Shown: positions 42,227 to 51,481 of the stretch, one piece after another | Layout: each line of letters begins with the position of its first letter | Position numbering within the stretch: the stretch's first letter is position 1 | Source: Nocardia pseudovaccinii NBRC 100343 | GTDB taxonomy: Bacteria; Actinomycetota; Actinomycetes; Mycobacteriales; Mycobacteriaceae | Assembly: GCF_001613225.1 (NCBI RefSeq) | Contig: NZ_BDBY01000034.1 | Coordinates: 1-64,000, forward strand | Reading direction: 5' to 3' | DNA: 64,000 nucleotides | Made by a program: the position numbers and the translations under genes | Notes under the pieces: model-generated | Databases searched by the model: none | Told to the model about the DNA's origin: nothing | The model's input: the letters and a program-made list of their open reading frames with translations, nothing else

Positions 42227-43471
42227 TTACAGCATGGCTAGCGGAGGGGATTTGGGAAAAGTGACCGGGAGGGATACCAGGGCCCGATGGAACGGACCCG
42301 GCCGCCAGGCGAGTTGTTCGGGCTCCGTCCCCAAACGCATTTCGGGAAGTGCGTCGAGCAGTTGGTCGATGGCATCCTGGACAATGAGATAGGCGACCGA
42401 CCGCGCCGGACACGAATGTGGGCCCACACTCCATGCCAGATGCGAACGGTTGGGTCCGAATTCGCTCACGCCGACGGCGGGATCGTTATTACATCCGGAC
42501 ATGCTGATGACGACCGGTTGGTGAGCGGGCAGCCAGACACCGTCGATGAGGATCGGCTGTCTCGGATAGGAGACGCAGTAATTCGCCATCGGCGGGTCGG
42601 TGAACAGCACCTCGTCGAGTGCGTCACGGGTGGAAAGACTTCCGCCGTGCACGCTGCCCGCGAACCGGTCGTCGGTCATCATCAGCAGCAGTGTGTTGGT
42701 GATCAGGTTCTGCTGCGGTTCGATGCCCGCACCGTAGACAGTGACGAGCTGGTGGATCATCTCCTCGTCCGACAGCACGGCCGAATGCGCGATCAGCCGC
42801 GAGGTGATGTCGTCGCCGGGAACGCTGCGCTTCAGCGTGACGAGCTCGAACAGCGCGTCGGTGAGCATCGCATTGCCCTTGTCGGCGTTCACGCCTTCGA
42901 AGATGGCCGCCATCCCCGTGGCGACCTGCTGGCCGATCTCCGCCGGACAGCCGAGCATCTCGTTCAACACCTGGAAGGTGAGCGGAAATGCGTACTGGCT
43001 GATCAGATCGGCCGCACCGTCACCGCAGAAGGCATTGATCAGTGGAATGGCTGCATCTTCGACGACGGCATGCAGTGCGTGCAAATCGACCTCGGCCAGG
43101 CTTGCCGCATTCGCCTGTCGATAGCGCAAATGCTCGTTTCCGGCGCTGCGCAAGGCATTCGGCCGCCATTCCAGCATCGGCAGGACCGGGCATTCACCAG
43201 GAATCTTTTGCTGCCAGGTGCGCGGATCCGCCGGAAAGTGGTCGGGATCGTTGAGGATTCGTACGGCGGTGTGATAGCCGATCACCAAAGTGGCTGGTAC
43301 ACCGGGCGATAGGTCGATCGGTACCAGAGATCCGAACTGGCGGCGCATGTCACGGTACGCGCGGTGCGGATCTGCTGCGAACTCCTCCGAGTAGAGCGGT
43401 ACGCGCGGGCCGTCGGTCTCGATCGGCGACCCCAACGCGACAGGGCCGGGCTTTGTCGAATCAGTGTGCAA
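42227..43471 (-). CDS. conservon cytochrome P450 lacking ExxR (CYP157-like)
   Basis: 414 residues from TTG 43471. The heme loop [19 protein letters not shown] (Cys near 353) is present. The K-helix position reads [20 protein letters not shown] rather than ExxR, resembling the EQSLW variant reported for CYP157 proteins of Streptomyces conservons. The I-helix [13 protein letters not shown] lacks the usual acid-Thr pair. It sits 7 nt after the GTPase gene, the standard conservon place. Confidence 0.88.
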   Translation of the reverse strand: MHTDSTKPGPVALGSPIETDGPRVPLYSEEFAADPHRAYRDMRRQFGSLVPIDLSPGVPATLVIGYHTAVRILNDPDHFPADPRTWQQKIPGECPVLPMLEWRPNALRSAGNEHLRYRQANAASLAEVDLHALHAVVEDAAIPLINAFCGDGAADLISQYAFPLTFQVLNEMLGCPAEIGQQVATGMAAIFEGVNADKGNAMLTDALFELVTLKRSVPGDDITSRLIAHSAVLSDEEMIHQLVTVYGAGIEPQQNLITNTLLLMMTDDRFAGSVHGGSLSTRDALDEVLFTDPPMANYCVSYPRQPILIDGVWLPAHQPVVISMSGCNNDPAVGVSEFGPNRSHLAWSVGPHSCPARSVAYLIVQDAIDQLLDALPEMRLGTEPEQLAWRPGPFHRALVSLPVTFPKSPPLAML

Positions 43472-43478
43472 TGCGTGG

Positions 43479-44084
43479 TTACTTCCGAGACTCCTGGCGA
43501 TGGAATAGGAACTCGACGAGCGTGATCAGCGACCGCAGACAGGTGCTGCGCTGACGCGCGTCGAGCGAGGTCAGCGGAGTATCCGGAGCGAGATCCAGTG
43601 CGTCCCGGATCTCTTCGAGCGGATAGCGCTGAGCGCCTTCGAACTGGTTGACCGCGACCGAATACTGGACCCCGCGCTCCTCGAGCACGGACAGCACCTC
43701 GTCGGCCTTCTCGATGCGCCGGGTGTCCACCAGGACCAGGGCGCCGAGCGCACCGCGCGCCAACTCCTCCCACAGCGGGACGAAACGCCGCTGTCCCGGC
43801 GTCCCGAAAAGATAGAGGGCGAGTGTGGGATTCAGCGTGATACGGCCGAAATCCATCGCCACGGTCGTCTGCGATTTGCCCGGTAGCCCGGCCATATCGT
43901 CGACGCCGACACTGGCCTCGGTGATCGTCTCCTCCGTGCGCAGCGGCCGGATCTCCGAAACGCTGTTCACGAATGTCGTTTTGCCGACACCGAAATTGCC
44001 TGCCACCAAGAGCTTTACCGACCGGGTCACGGTCTCCGGCACATAGTCGACAGTGCGCTCAGGCCGGGAGAGCGCGGAGCCCAT
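43479..44084 (-). CDS. cvnD: conservon GTPase (CvnD-like)
   Basis: 201 residues. P-loop LLVAGNFGVGKTTFVNSVSE at 24-43, switch region TEASVGVDDMAG, G3-like LYLFGTPGQRRF near 91 and the G4 position reading VNQFEG rather than NKxD, as in MglA/CvnD-type small GTPases. It overlaps the DUF742 gene by 26 bp. In conservons it forms a membrane-associated complex with the kinase-like and roadblock proteins. Confidence 0.92.
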   Translation of the reverse strand: MGSALSRPERTVDYVPETVTRSVKLLVAGNFGVGKTTFVNSVSEIRPLRTEETITEASVGVDDMAGLPGKSQTTVAMDFGRITLNPTLALYLFGTPGQRRFVPLWEELARGALGALVLVDTRRIEKADEVLSVLEERGVQYSVAVNQFEGAQRYPLEEIRDALDLAPDTPLTSLDARQRSTCLRSLITLVEFLFHRQESRK

Positions 44085-44409
44085 TGAGTACCTCCTCGAG
44101 CAGGGTGATCTCCGGCATGACTTCGGCCGGGGTCGGAGTGGCCAGATGTTCGCTGTCCAGCAGATCGGCGACGACGATCTTCACCACGGACGGCGGCAGG
44201 TCGAGATAGGCGGCGATCTCGGCAATGGACAGGGCACTGCGACGGCTGCACAGGTTCAGCACCTGGCGCGCATCGGGTGTCGCACCAGGTGCCGGATCTT
44301 TGGCGGCGACGACCAGGGTGACCAGGTCCAACTCACGACTGGGACGGATTCGCCCCCCGGTGCGCACGTAGGCCCGGACCAAGTCGGGGTCTCGCCGGGA
44401 CCTCGTCAT
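44059..44409 (-). CDS. cvnC: DUF742 protein (CvnC-like)
   Basis: 116 residues. LVRAYVRTGGRIRPSRELDL at the start and LCSRRSALSIAEIAAYLDLP, then VVKIVVADLLDSEHL (a winged-HTH-like fold) are characteristic of DUF742. The start overlaps the roadblock gene stop (ATGA), and the end overlaps the GTPase gene. It is probably a GTPase-complex partner. Confidence 0.92.
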   Translation of the reverse strand: MTRSRRDPDLVRAYVRTGGRIRPSRELDLVTLVVAAKDPAPGATPDARQVLNLCSRRSALSIAEIAAYLDLPPSVVKIVVADLLDSEHLATPTPAEVMPEITLLEEVLNGLRALPA

Positions 44410-44834
44410 GATGTCAAGCCGCCCTCAACCCTCCCGCGCGGCTGGGCGCCTAACTCGTGCCCGACCCGCCCGGCGAGTTCGTTCATGCGGTGCGCGACCA
44501 GCCCGATATCGGTCTCGGGCGTCGTCGAAACACCGAGCAGTGCACCCTCGCCCGCCGCGGTGATGAGGATCATGCCCTGGTCGTATTCGGTCATGTTCTG
44601 GCGCACACCATTGTCGAGGCCACCACAGAATTCGCCGAGCGCTTTACCTAGTGAACGCAGACCCGAGGCGGCCGCGGAGAAACGCTCGGCATCATCCTTA
44701 TTGACACCGTCGGAGTGCGCGATCCGCAGTCCGTCGTCGGACAGCAGCACTGCGAACCGGACGCCGGGAACGTTGCTGAGATCCTCGAGTAGCCAACCCA
44801 GCCTATTGCTGCTGTCGGTCACCGGTGTGCTCAT
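44406..44834 (-). CDS. cvnB: roadblock/LC7 domain protein (CvnB-like)
   Basis: 142 residues of one roadblock/LC7 domain: LGWLLEDLSNVPGVRFAVLL near 12, SDDGLRIAHSDGVNKDDAER, AAASGLRSLGKALGEFCGG and ILITAAGEGALLGVSTTPETDIGLV. These proteins act as GTPase-activating partners in MglB/MglA-like pairs. Its ATG shares a base with the kinase stop (TGATG). Confidence 0.93.
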   Translation of the reverse strand: MSTPVTDSSNRLGWLLEDLSNVPGVRFAVLLSDDGLRIAHSDGVNKDDAERFSAAASGLRSLGKALGEFCGGLDNGVRQNMTEYDQGMILITAAGEGALLGVSTTPETDIGLVAHRMNELAGRVGHELGAQPRGRVEGGLTS

Positions 44835-46264
44835 CAGGATGACATCCCTTCCGTGTTATCGGAGGCAGCAGCCTCACGGCCGCTCTTGGAACCCGTCTGC
44901 CAGGCGGAGGCGATCTCGGGACGCGCCTGTCCCGCTTCGGATTCGGTGCCGGTCTGCGCGGGCACCGAAGACACCGCCCGACGACGTCGTTTGGGTAAGC
45001 CGCCACTGGTGATCTCGTGCACAGCGAACTCCTCGTTCTCGGCGGGTTGTTCGCCCACCCCGGCCAAGACCGGAACCGGGGATAATTCGAAGGGCTTACC
45101 CTCGGCGGCAGCGGTTGGCACGGGTTCCGGGGCCGGGGTAACGGCGGGAACGGCCGGTTCGGCGTTGGCCACCGCGGTGACGAGCAGCGCCTCGGGGATG
45201 TAGACCATCGCCCGCATACCGCCGTAGACGTTCGGGCCATCGATGTAGACGGTGAATCCGTAGCGTCGGGCTAGTGCCGCGATGCCCGGGAAACCGACGC
45301 GCGGGGACGGGCCGAGCTGGTGGATGTCGATCGGGCGCTCGTTGGCGAGCACCTGCCTGGCCTCCTCCATCTGCTCCGCGTTCATCCGCACACCGGCATC
45401 ATCGATGATGACGGTGACGCCGTGGTGGCCCTCCTGGAAGGTCACATCCACATAAGACGTCGGCGGGGAGTAGCGCAGCGCGTTGTCGAGCAGCGTGGCC
45501 AGGGTGTGCACGAGCGGTTCCACCGCGCGGCTGATGACGATGCGGTCGAGCTGGTTGGCCCGCACCCGCAGGTAGTCACGCACACGCCCGATCGCGCCGC
45601 CGACCACATCGGTGAGCGACTGCGCGGGCCAGCGCCGACCCGGCAGACCACCACAGACGATCACATACGACTGGGCCTGCCGCAGCATCTGCTGCACGGT
45701 GTGGTCGATGCGGGTGAGGGTGGCGTAGACCTCGTCGTCGCGGTGCTCGCGCAGCGCGGAGCTCACCACCTGACTGACATCCGCGCCGAGGCTCACCACG
45801 GAGGTGCCGAAGGAACGCACCGCCGCACTGGTCGCGGCCCGCGAAGCGGATTCGATCTCGGCCCGAGTGCCCTCCTCGGTCGCCTTGATCGCCTGCTGCG
45901 CCTTTTCCTCGGCCTCACGCGCGGCCTGCTCGTGCGCCTCCGACTGCACCATGCGCAGGTCGTCGGCGTACCGCTCGGAAATCCATTGCAGGCACTGGGT
46001 GAACCGGGAGGTCTCCTGCCCCGTCGGCACCTCGATGGCCGAAACCGGTGCCTCGAAGCGGCGCACGGCCTCGGTCATCGCCGGCAATGTCTGTCCGGCG
46101 AAGTGCTCGAGGGTTTCCTCCTGCGCCCGATTCGCTCTATTGAGGGCGTCGGCGCGGATCTTCTGTTGTTTCGCGTATTGCGCTACATACAACGCCGCCG
46201 CCACGGCAATAATGAGAGCGGGGGCGAGGATCCATGAAAGCACCACGGCGATATCTTGATTCAT
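44834..46264 (-). CDS. cvnA: conservon sensor histidine-kinase-like protein (CvnA-like)
   Basis: 476 residues. An N-terminal TM segment (VLSWILAPALIIAVAAALYVA, 6-27) is followed by a long coiled coil rich in AEEKAQQAIKATEEG (about 120-175). The HATPase_c domain has the N-box TLLDNALRYSPPTSYVDV near 270 and D/G-box DDAGVRMN, followed by a Pro/Ala-rich tail. No classical HisKA phosphoacceptor motif is evident, as in other nitrate/sulfonate-sensor-like conservon kinases. ATG 46264 is set by GAGAG and the TM segment. Confidence 0.9.
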   Translation of the reverse strand: MNQDIAVVLSWILAPALIIAVAAALYVAQYAKQQKIRADALNRANRAQEETLEHFAGQTLPAMTEAVRRFEAPVSAIEVPTGQETSRFTQCLQWISERYADDLRMVQSEAHEQAAREAEEKAQQAIKATEEGTRAEIESASRAATSAAVRSFGTSVVSLGADVSQVVSSALREHRDDEVYATLTRIDHTVQQMLRQAQSYVIVCGGLPGRRWPAQSLTDVVGGAIGRVRDYLRVRANQLDRIVISRAVEPLVHTLATLLDNALRYSPPTSYVDVTFQEGHHGVTVIIDDAGVRMNAEQMEEARQVLANERPIDIHQLGPSPRVGFPGIAALARRYGFTVYIDGPNVYGGMRAMVYIPEALLVTAVANAEPAVPAVTPAPEPVPTAAAEGKPFELSPVPVLAGVGEQPAENEEFAVHEITSGGLPKRRRRAVSSVPAQTGTESEAGQARPEIASAWQTGSKSGREAAASDNTEGMSS

Positions 46265-46340
46265 CAGCTCTCTCGTCGTTGCGACAGCCGGAGTCACTGC
46301 GCGTTGTCTCGCCTTCCTCGCGACGCCGACCAGGATCAAC

Positions 46341-46412
46341 ATTCGTCGAATGCGGCCACATCGACACCGGCACCAACCCCAGAGTGCCCGCACGGCAAGC
46401 GATTCGACGAAT
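46341..46412. promoter_or_regulatory. Two inverted copies of ATTCGTCGAAT upstream of the conservon
   Basis: ATTCGTCGAAT at 46341-46351 and its reverse complement ATTCGACGAAT at 46402-46412, each a palindrome around one base, with centres 61 bp apart. They lie 77-148 bp upstream of the conservon. The rest of the 355-bp region 46265-46619 has no gene, only these sites and the promoter near 46608. Confidence 0.45.
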
Positions 46413-46607
46413 CACCAACCGGGCGGATCGAGCCGATAAGTAGCTCGGCACCCGACGACCCGCCCACAGTAGCAGCATCGCCGGGAAGTCTCTCTCGATC
46501 CGAGGACCACATTCCGATTCCTCGAACCGCCAGCGCCCCCATTGCATTTCGCGTACCGCCCGATCGGTATGACCGAATGCCATAAATAGCGAACCGTGGG
46601 TACCGGA

Positions 46608-46619
46608 TACTATGCGCGA
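46608..46619 (+). promoter_or_regulatory. Probable leaderless promoter (TACTAT -10)
   Basis: TACTAT at 46608-46613 fits the actinobacterial TANNNT -10 element and lies 6 bp before the ATG at 46620. Transcription would begin at or beside the start codon. No Shine-Dalgarno sequence precedes the gene. Confidence 0.5.
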
Positions 46620-47051
46620 ATGGCAAAGCTGAAGGTGTCCGTCGACGTGCCGATTCCCCCGCAGGAGGCCTGGTCGCATACCTCCAACCTCACCGAACTC
46701 GACAAATGGCTCCTCATGCACGAGGCGTGGCGCAACGAGGTGCCCGCCGAACTGACCGTCGGCACCCAACTGGTCGGCGTCGCATCGGTCAAGGGATTGC
46801 GCAATCGGGTCACCTGGACGGTCAAGGCCGCTGAACCGCCGCGGCGCCTGGCCTTGAGCGGCACGGGCAAGGGCGGCACCAAATTCAAGCTCGAACTGCT
46901 CGTCGCCGCGAAGGGTGCGGGCTCGGAGGTCACCGTCGATATCGATCTGGGCGGCGCGCCCCTGTTCGGTCCGATCGGTTCCGGGGTCGCGCGGGCGCTG
47001 AAGGGCGATATCGAACGCTCGTTGGAGCGTTTCGTCGCCCTCTACAGCTGA
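46620..47051 (+). CDS. SRPBCC family protein (CoxG/START-like)
   Basis: 143 residues with the family pattern KLKVSVDVPIPPQEAWSHTSN at the start, then ELTVGTQLVGVASVKGLRNRVTWTVKAAEPP and a terminal helix (GSGVARALKGDIERSLERF). The ATG at 46620 is favoured because a -10 box lies 6 bp upstream. The gene is followed by a hydrolase gene after 13 nt, so the two may form an operon. Ligand unknown. Confidence 0.82.
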   Translation: MAKLKVSVDVPIPPQEAWSHTSNLTELDKWLLMHEAWRNEVPAELTVGTQLVGVASVKGLRNRVTWTVKAAEPPRRLALSGTGKGGTKFKLELLVAAKGAGSEVTVDIDLGGAPLFGPIGSGVARALKGDIERSLERFVALYS

Positions 47052-47064
47052 GGGGAGTCCGAAC

Positions 47065-47847
47065 GTGCCGCATGCCGAGGCCGCGGACGGCGCCCGGATC
47101 GCGTATCAGACCGGCGGTGACGGTCCGCCGCTGCTGCTGCTCACCGGACAGGCCAATAATCACCACTGGTGGGATGGAGTCCGCGCCGACTTCGAGACCG
47201 CGTATCGCACCGTCTCACTGGACTATCGCGGGACCGGTGACAGCGATAAGCCGGATACCCCGTACAGCACCCTCGGATTCGCCGAGGACGCCATTGCGGT
47301 GCTCGACGAACTCGGCATCGAGAAGACCGCGGTGTACGGCACGTCCATGGGTGGCCGGGTCGCGCAGTGGCTGGCCGCGCGGTTTCCGGATCGGGTGCAT
47401 GCGCTGGTGCTCGGCTGCACGTCACCGGGTGGTCGCCACGCTGTCGAGCGCGACGCCGAGGTGCGGAAGTCGCTGTCCCAGCCCGATCCGGTGGCGGCAC
47501 GGCAGGCGCTGCTGGAACTGATGTACACCCCGGGGTATCTGGTGAGCACGTCCGGGCCGTTCAACACCCTCGGCGATCCGAGCATGCCCGCCTACGCGAA
47601 GCGCAGACATCTCTACGCGAGCAATAAACACGACGCATGGGATGTGCTCGCGGATATCGCGGTTCCGACGCTGATCGTGCACGGGAGCGAGGACCGGTTC
47701 AATCCCGCGGCGAACGCACCGTTGCTCGCGGAACGGATTCCCGGTGCGCGGCTGGCGTGGATCCCGGGGGCTCGGCATGCCTATTTCGACGAATTCCGAA
47801 GCACCGCAAGCCCGCTCGTCCTGGACTTTCTGGACGCTCGCCGGTAG
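47065..47847 (+). CDS. alpha/beta hydrolase
   Basis: 260 residues from GTG with GAGGGGAG upstream. Oxyanion region LLLLTGQANNHHWWDGVRAD near 24, nucleophile elbow VYGTSMGGRVAQ near 91, catalytic Asp in LIVHGSEDRFNPAA and His in PGARHAYFDEF near 240. It is similar to 3-oxoadipate enol-lactonase/esterase-like enzymes, but the substrate is not decidable. Confidence 0.87.
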   Translation: MPHAEAADGARIAYQTGGDGPPLLLLTGQANNHHWWDGVRADFETAYRTVSLDYRGTGDSDKPDTPYSTLGFAEDAIAVLDELGIEKTAVYGTSMGGRVAQWLAARFPDRVHALVLGCTSPGGRHAVERDAEVRKSLSQPDPVAARQALLELMYTPGYLVSTSGPFNTLGDPSMPAYAKRRHLYASNKHDAWDVLADIAVPTLIVHGSEDRFNPAANAPLLAERIPGARLAWIPGARHAYFDEFRSTASPLVLDFLDARR

Positions 47848-47848
47848 C

Positions 47849-47879
47849 CCGAGTTCGCCTGGTGCACAGGCGAACTCGG
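47849..47879. terminator. Perfect 13-bp hairpin between convergent genes
   Basis: CCGAGTTCGCCTG and its exact complement at 47867-47879 enclose the loop GTGCA, right after the hydrolase stop and 9 bp before the MFS stop. It lacks a T-tract; hairpins of this kind often serve both strands in actinobacteria. Confidence 0.7.
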
Positions 47880-47888
47880 CCCCTTCGG

Positions 47889-49424
47889 CTAATGCACCAG
47901 AGCTGGCGCGTCGGCGACCGCGGGTGTCTGCGGCTTGGTGCGCGGCAGGAACGCCGCGGGTGCCAAGGTCAGCACCATGAGCACCAGCGCCACGATGTAG
48001 GTGTGGCTGAATGCCGTCGCGGCCTGGCTCAATCCGGTCTCGACCGCACCGGGCGGCAACTGCGCCGCGATCGAGGGATCGTAGTTCGACGCGATCGCGG
48101 GCTTGGCGAACGGATGCCGGTTCAGCAGGCTGCTGAGCACCACCGACATCGTCGCGGTGCCGATGGAGCCCGCGGACTGGTTGATGATGTTCATCAGCGT
48201 CGTTCCGCGCGCGACCTGCTGGTGGGTCAGCGTCTGGATCGCCGCGGTCATGGTCGGCATCATGGTGCAGCCCATACCGAGGCCCATCACGAACAGCGCG
48301 CCCAACATGAACGGATACGACGTATCGGACTTCAGCTGCACGAAGAACACCGTGCCGAGTGAGATCAGCGAAATACCGGTCAACACGATCTTGCCCGGAC
48401 CGATCTTGTCGACGAGTCGGCCCGCGATCGGCATCGTCAACATCGCGCCAAGGCCCTGCGGCACCATCAGCAGACCGGCCGCCATGGCGGTTTCGCCGCG
48501 CACCTGCTGCAAATAGGTCGGCAGCAGCAGGCCCGCTCCGAAGAAGGCGGTCGCGAACAGCACCATGGTCAGCACCGCGAAGGTCAGCGATCGGTTGCGG
48601 AACAGATGCAGATCGATCAGCGGATGTTCGGTGCGCAGCGCGTGGAAGACGAACAGCACGATGAGCACCAGACCGATGGCGGCGGGTATGAGCACCTTGG
48701 CCGCCATGACCGTGCCCTCACCCGGAATCGAGGAGACGCCGAACAGGAAAAGCGCCAGACCCGGCGAGGCCAGCAGCATGCCGAGGAAGTCGAAGGATTC
48801 CGACGGCTCCGGGTTATCCGAGGGGAAGACGATGAAGGCGAGAACGAGCGCGATCACCCCGACCGGAGCATTGATCAGGAAGATCCACTTCCAGCCGTAA
48901 CTGTCGATCAGCCAACCGCCCAGGATCGGGCCGCAGATCGGGCCGAGCAGCATCGGCACCCCGAGCACCGCCATCACCCGCCCGACGCGTTGCGGACCGG
49001 CCGCGTGGGTCATGATCGTCATACCGAGCGGCATCAGCATGCCGCCACCGAGACCCTGGACAACGCGGAAGGCGATCAGCGTTTCCATGCTCCAGGCCTG
49101 GCTGCACAGCACCGATCCGAGCACGAACAGCGTCAGCGCGAGCATGTACAGCCGTTTGGTGCCGAACCGGTCCGCCGCCCATCCGGTCAGCGGGATGACG
49201 CTGGCCAGCGCGAGGGTGTAGCCGGTCATCGACCAGGCCGCGATCGCGGTGGTGGTGTGGAACTCGTTCTGGAATTTCGGGATCGCGACGGTCACGACGG
49301 TGATGTCCAGGATCGACATGATCGCGCCGAGCACGACCACCCCTGCCACCTTGAAGACCGCGATGTCTAGCTTGTCGGTCGCGGGGTCCGCTGCGACCGA
49401 CGTGGTATCCGGAGGATGTGTCAC
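47889..49424 (-). CDS. MFS drug transporter, DHA2 (EmrB/QacA) type
   Basis: 511 residues with about 14 TM segments. Motif D1 ILDITVVTVAIPKF at the start of TM1, motif A GWAADRFGTKRLYMLAL near 82, motif B RVVQGLGGGMLMPLG near 120 and antiporter motif C LGPICGPILGGWLID near 160. It acts as a proton-driven exporter of drugs. Starts at GTG 49424 without strong SD. It is divergent from a P450 gene, which suggests export of a modified product as one possibility. Confidence 0.9.
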   Translation of the reverse strand: MTHPPDTTSVAADPATDKLDIAVFKVAGVVVLGAIMSILDITVVTVAIPKFQNEFHTTTAIAAWSMTGYTLALASVIPLTGWAADRFGTKRLYMLALTLFVLGSVLCSQAWSMETLIAFRVVQGLGGGMLMPLGMTIMTHAAGPQRVGRVMAVLGVPMLLGPICGPILGGWLIDSYGWKWIFLINAPVGVIALVLAFIVFPSDNPEPSESFDFLGMLLASPGLALFLFGVSSIPGEGTVMAAKVLIPAAIGLVLIVLFVFHALRTEHPLIDLHLFRNRSLTFAVLTMVLFATAFFGAGLLLPTYLQQVRGETAMAAGLLMVPQGLGAMLTMPIAGRLVDKIGPGKIVLTGISLISLGTVFFVQLKSDTSYPFMLGALFVMGLGMGCTMMPTMTAAIQTLTHQQVARGTTLMNIINQSAGSIGTATMSVVLSSLLNRHPFAKPAIASNYDPSIAAQLPPGAVETGLSQAATAFSHTYIVALVLMVLTLAPAAFLPRTKPQTPAVADAPALVH

Positions 49425-49522
49425 CGCTTAAGCCTTGCACCTCGCCGACCAAATGACCAGCAAATTCTGCGACCTTCGCCACACCTCGCGTCCGCCGGTA
49501 TCGCGCCCCGGATGATGGCGGC

Positions 49523-50695
49523 GTGACATTGCAGATCTTCGATGCCGAATTCGCCGCGAATCCATGGCCCACGCTGCGACGATTGCGCGAGGACGGCGGG
49601 GTGCATCGGGTCCGGACACCGGACGGCCCACCCGCCTGGTTGATAACCCGGTTCGCCGATGTCCGGGCCGGACTGCTCGATAATCGGCTCTCCACCCAGC
49701 CGCGCTATGCCGGGGAGACGGACTATCGCGGGTTCGTGGTGCCGTCACCCTTGGACCTCGGATTCCTGGAGAGCGAACCGCAGGACCACGCCCGGCTGCG
49801 CCGGGCCGTCACCGCCGAGTTGTCGCCGCGACGGCTCGCCGAATGGGCGCGCACGGCACCGGAATTGGTATCGGTGTGTCTGTCGGAGGTGGACTGCGGC
49901 GGCACGATCGATCTCATCGAGCGGTTCGCCGTTGTCCTGCCCGCGGCCGTGCTCGGCGAATTGCTCGGGTTGGCAGCACCGGAGCGCGAGGCGCTGTCGC
50001 GTTGGGCGCGTTCGACATTGCTGCCGAGCGCCACTCCCCCGCGTGCCCGCGACACGCTCACCACCATGCGCGCCATCGTCATCGCGACGATCGAGGGGGC
50101 GCGGGGCGACAATGTGCTCGGGCGGCTGGCGCGTTCGAGTCACGAGACCGGCTCGCCGGGTGCGCACGAGCTGGCCTCGATGATGTTCTATCTGCTGTTC
50201 GTCTGGTACGAAGTGCTCGTCGACCTGATCGCCGGATCCACGTTGGCGCTGCTCACCCATCCGGATCAGCTGGCGGTGCTGCGCACCATGGCCGATACTC
50301 GACCGGCCGTGGACGAACTGCTGCGCTACCTGTCGCCGCAGGTGGTTTCGGGGCCCAGATTCGCAACCACCGACCTCGAAATCGCGGGGCACACCATCCG
50401 TTCCGGTGACACCGTGCTGCTCTGTCTGGCATCGGCCAACCATGATTCGGAGATCTTCGACAATCCTGCCGAGCTCGATCTCGCACGCGCGAACAATCCG
50501 CATTTAGGTCTCGGGCACGGCGGCCATTCCTGCCTCGGCACCGCACTGGTTCGAACCATCGCCGGAGCCGTACTGGAGACCTTGCTGCTGGACGGCCGAA
50601 CTCCGACGCTCGTCTACGATCCACGAGAAATTCAGTGGCGCTCCGGTTTTCGGCATCGCGGACCGCTCGAGTTGCCCGTCGTGCTGGCGCGGTAG
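49523..50695 (+). CDS. cytochrome P450 with atypical I-helix
   Basis: 390 residues from GTG. ExxR in VDELLRYLSPQV near 264 and the heme loop LGLGHGGHSCLGTALVR (Cys near 336) are intact. The I-helix, normally AGxET/T, reads YLLFVWYEVLVDLIAGSTLALL, with Trp and Val/Leu in place of Gly and Thr, so proton delivery for oxygen activation is probably altered. Length is slightly short for bacterial P450s. No adjacent ferredoxin. Confidence 0.87.
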   Translation: MTLQIFDAEFAANPWPTLRRLREDGGVHRVRTPDGPPAWLITRFADVRAGLLDNRLSTQPRYAGETDYRGFVVPSPLDLGFLESEPQDHARLRRAVTAELSPRRLAEWARTAPELVSVCLSEVDCGGTIDLIERFAVVLPAAVLGELLGLAAPEREALSRWARSTLLPSATPPRARDTLTTMRAIVIATIEGARGDNVLGRLARSSHETGSPGAHELASMMFYLLFVWYEVLVDLIAGSTLALLTHPDQLAVLRTMADTRPAVDELLRYLSPQVVSGPRFATTDLEIAGHTIRSGDTVLLCLASANHDSEIFDNPAELDLARANNPHLGLGHGGHSCLGTALVRTIAGAVLETLLLDGRTPTLVYDPREIQWRSGFRHRGPLELPVVLAR

Positions 50696-50823
50696 CTCTG
50701 CGGTGCTTCTCGGTGCCGGGATGCGCGGAATCCGACTTCCTGCGCGCCGATCCGAGTGCCAACTGCCGTGCCGCGCACACCGGCCGCCCCGGAACCTTCA
50801 GGGCGGGCACCGATTGGGACAGT

Positions 50824-51414
50824 TCAGTTCTGTGGGCCCGGCGACTTCCAGGAAGGATCGCGGCCGAACCACCCCGCGAGGCGGTCGTATGCGGGAGCAT
50901 CGGCGGGCACGGGCACCTCGAGGTCGAAGGCCTTGTCCGGTCCGCGGAATTCCGGGCGCAGCATCTTGCGCGACCAGGCCAGTCCGTATTCCGCGATGTC
51001 CGGGTCGAAGTCGATGGGCTGGTCGGTCGCGCGAGCGAGATCCCAGGTGTGCATGGCCAATTCGGTGATCTGCTGGTCGGCTCGGCTGCGCAGCGGCGCT
51101 TGTGCGCCGCCGGGTACCGGAACCGGGCGTTCCAGGTCGGCATGGCGCCAGACGTCCAGGACGGGTGCGGCGGCCGCGCGATACTCCGCCGCCCAGTTCG
51201 GACTCAGCTCGGCGGGCGGCGCCGCCCAATCGGCCATCTCGCCACGCGCCGAATCCAGGAAATTCCGCAGGCTCTGCCCGATGACATGTCGCACGAGCGC
51301 CTGCACGTCCCAACCGGCACAGGGTGTCGGCAGGGTCGCCTGTTCCGGCCGAATCGCCGCGATGACCTCGCCCATCTGGGTCAATGCGCGGTCCAAGAGG
51401 TCAACGGTATCCAC
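50824..51414 (-). CDS. TIGR03086-type metal-binding protein (DinB/mycothiol maleylpyruvate isomerase N-terminal fold)
   Basis: 196 residues from GTG 51414. DLLDRALTQMGEVIAAIRPE at the start, TPCAGWDVQALVRHVIGQSL (metal-binding His) and QITELAMHTWDLARATDQPI (second His motif) are typical. The family may act with mycothiol as thiol transferase, but members near P450 and exporter genes are uncharacterised. The start is chosen where family similarity begins; the frame is open upstream. Confidence 0.82.
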   Translation of the reverse strand: MDTVDLLDRALTQMGEVIAAIRPEQATLPTPCAGWDVQALVRHVIGQSLRNFLDSARGEMADWAAPPAELSPNWAAEYRAAAAPVLDVWRHADLERPVPVPGGAQAPLRSRADQQITELAMHTWDLARATDQPIDFDPDIAEYGLAWSRKMLRPEFRGPDKAFDLEVPVPADAPAYDRLAGWFGRDPSWKSPGPQN

Positions 51415-51481
51415 GCCTGTCGATTCTGCCCCGCGTCCGCCGCACACATTGCCGAACGCGCAACTCGGCCGACCAGCGCGA

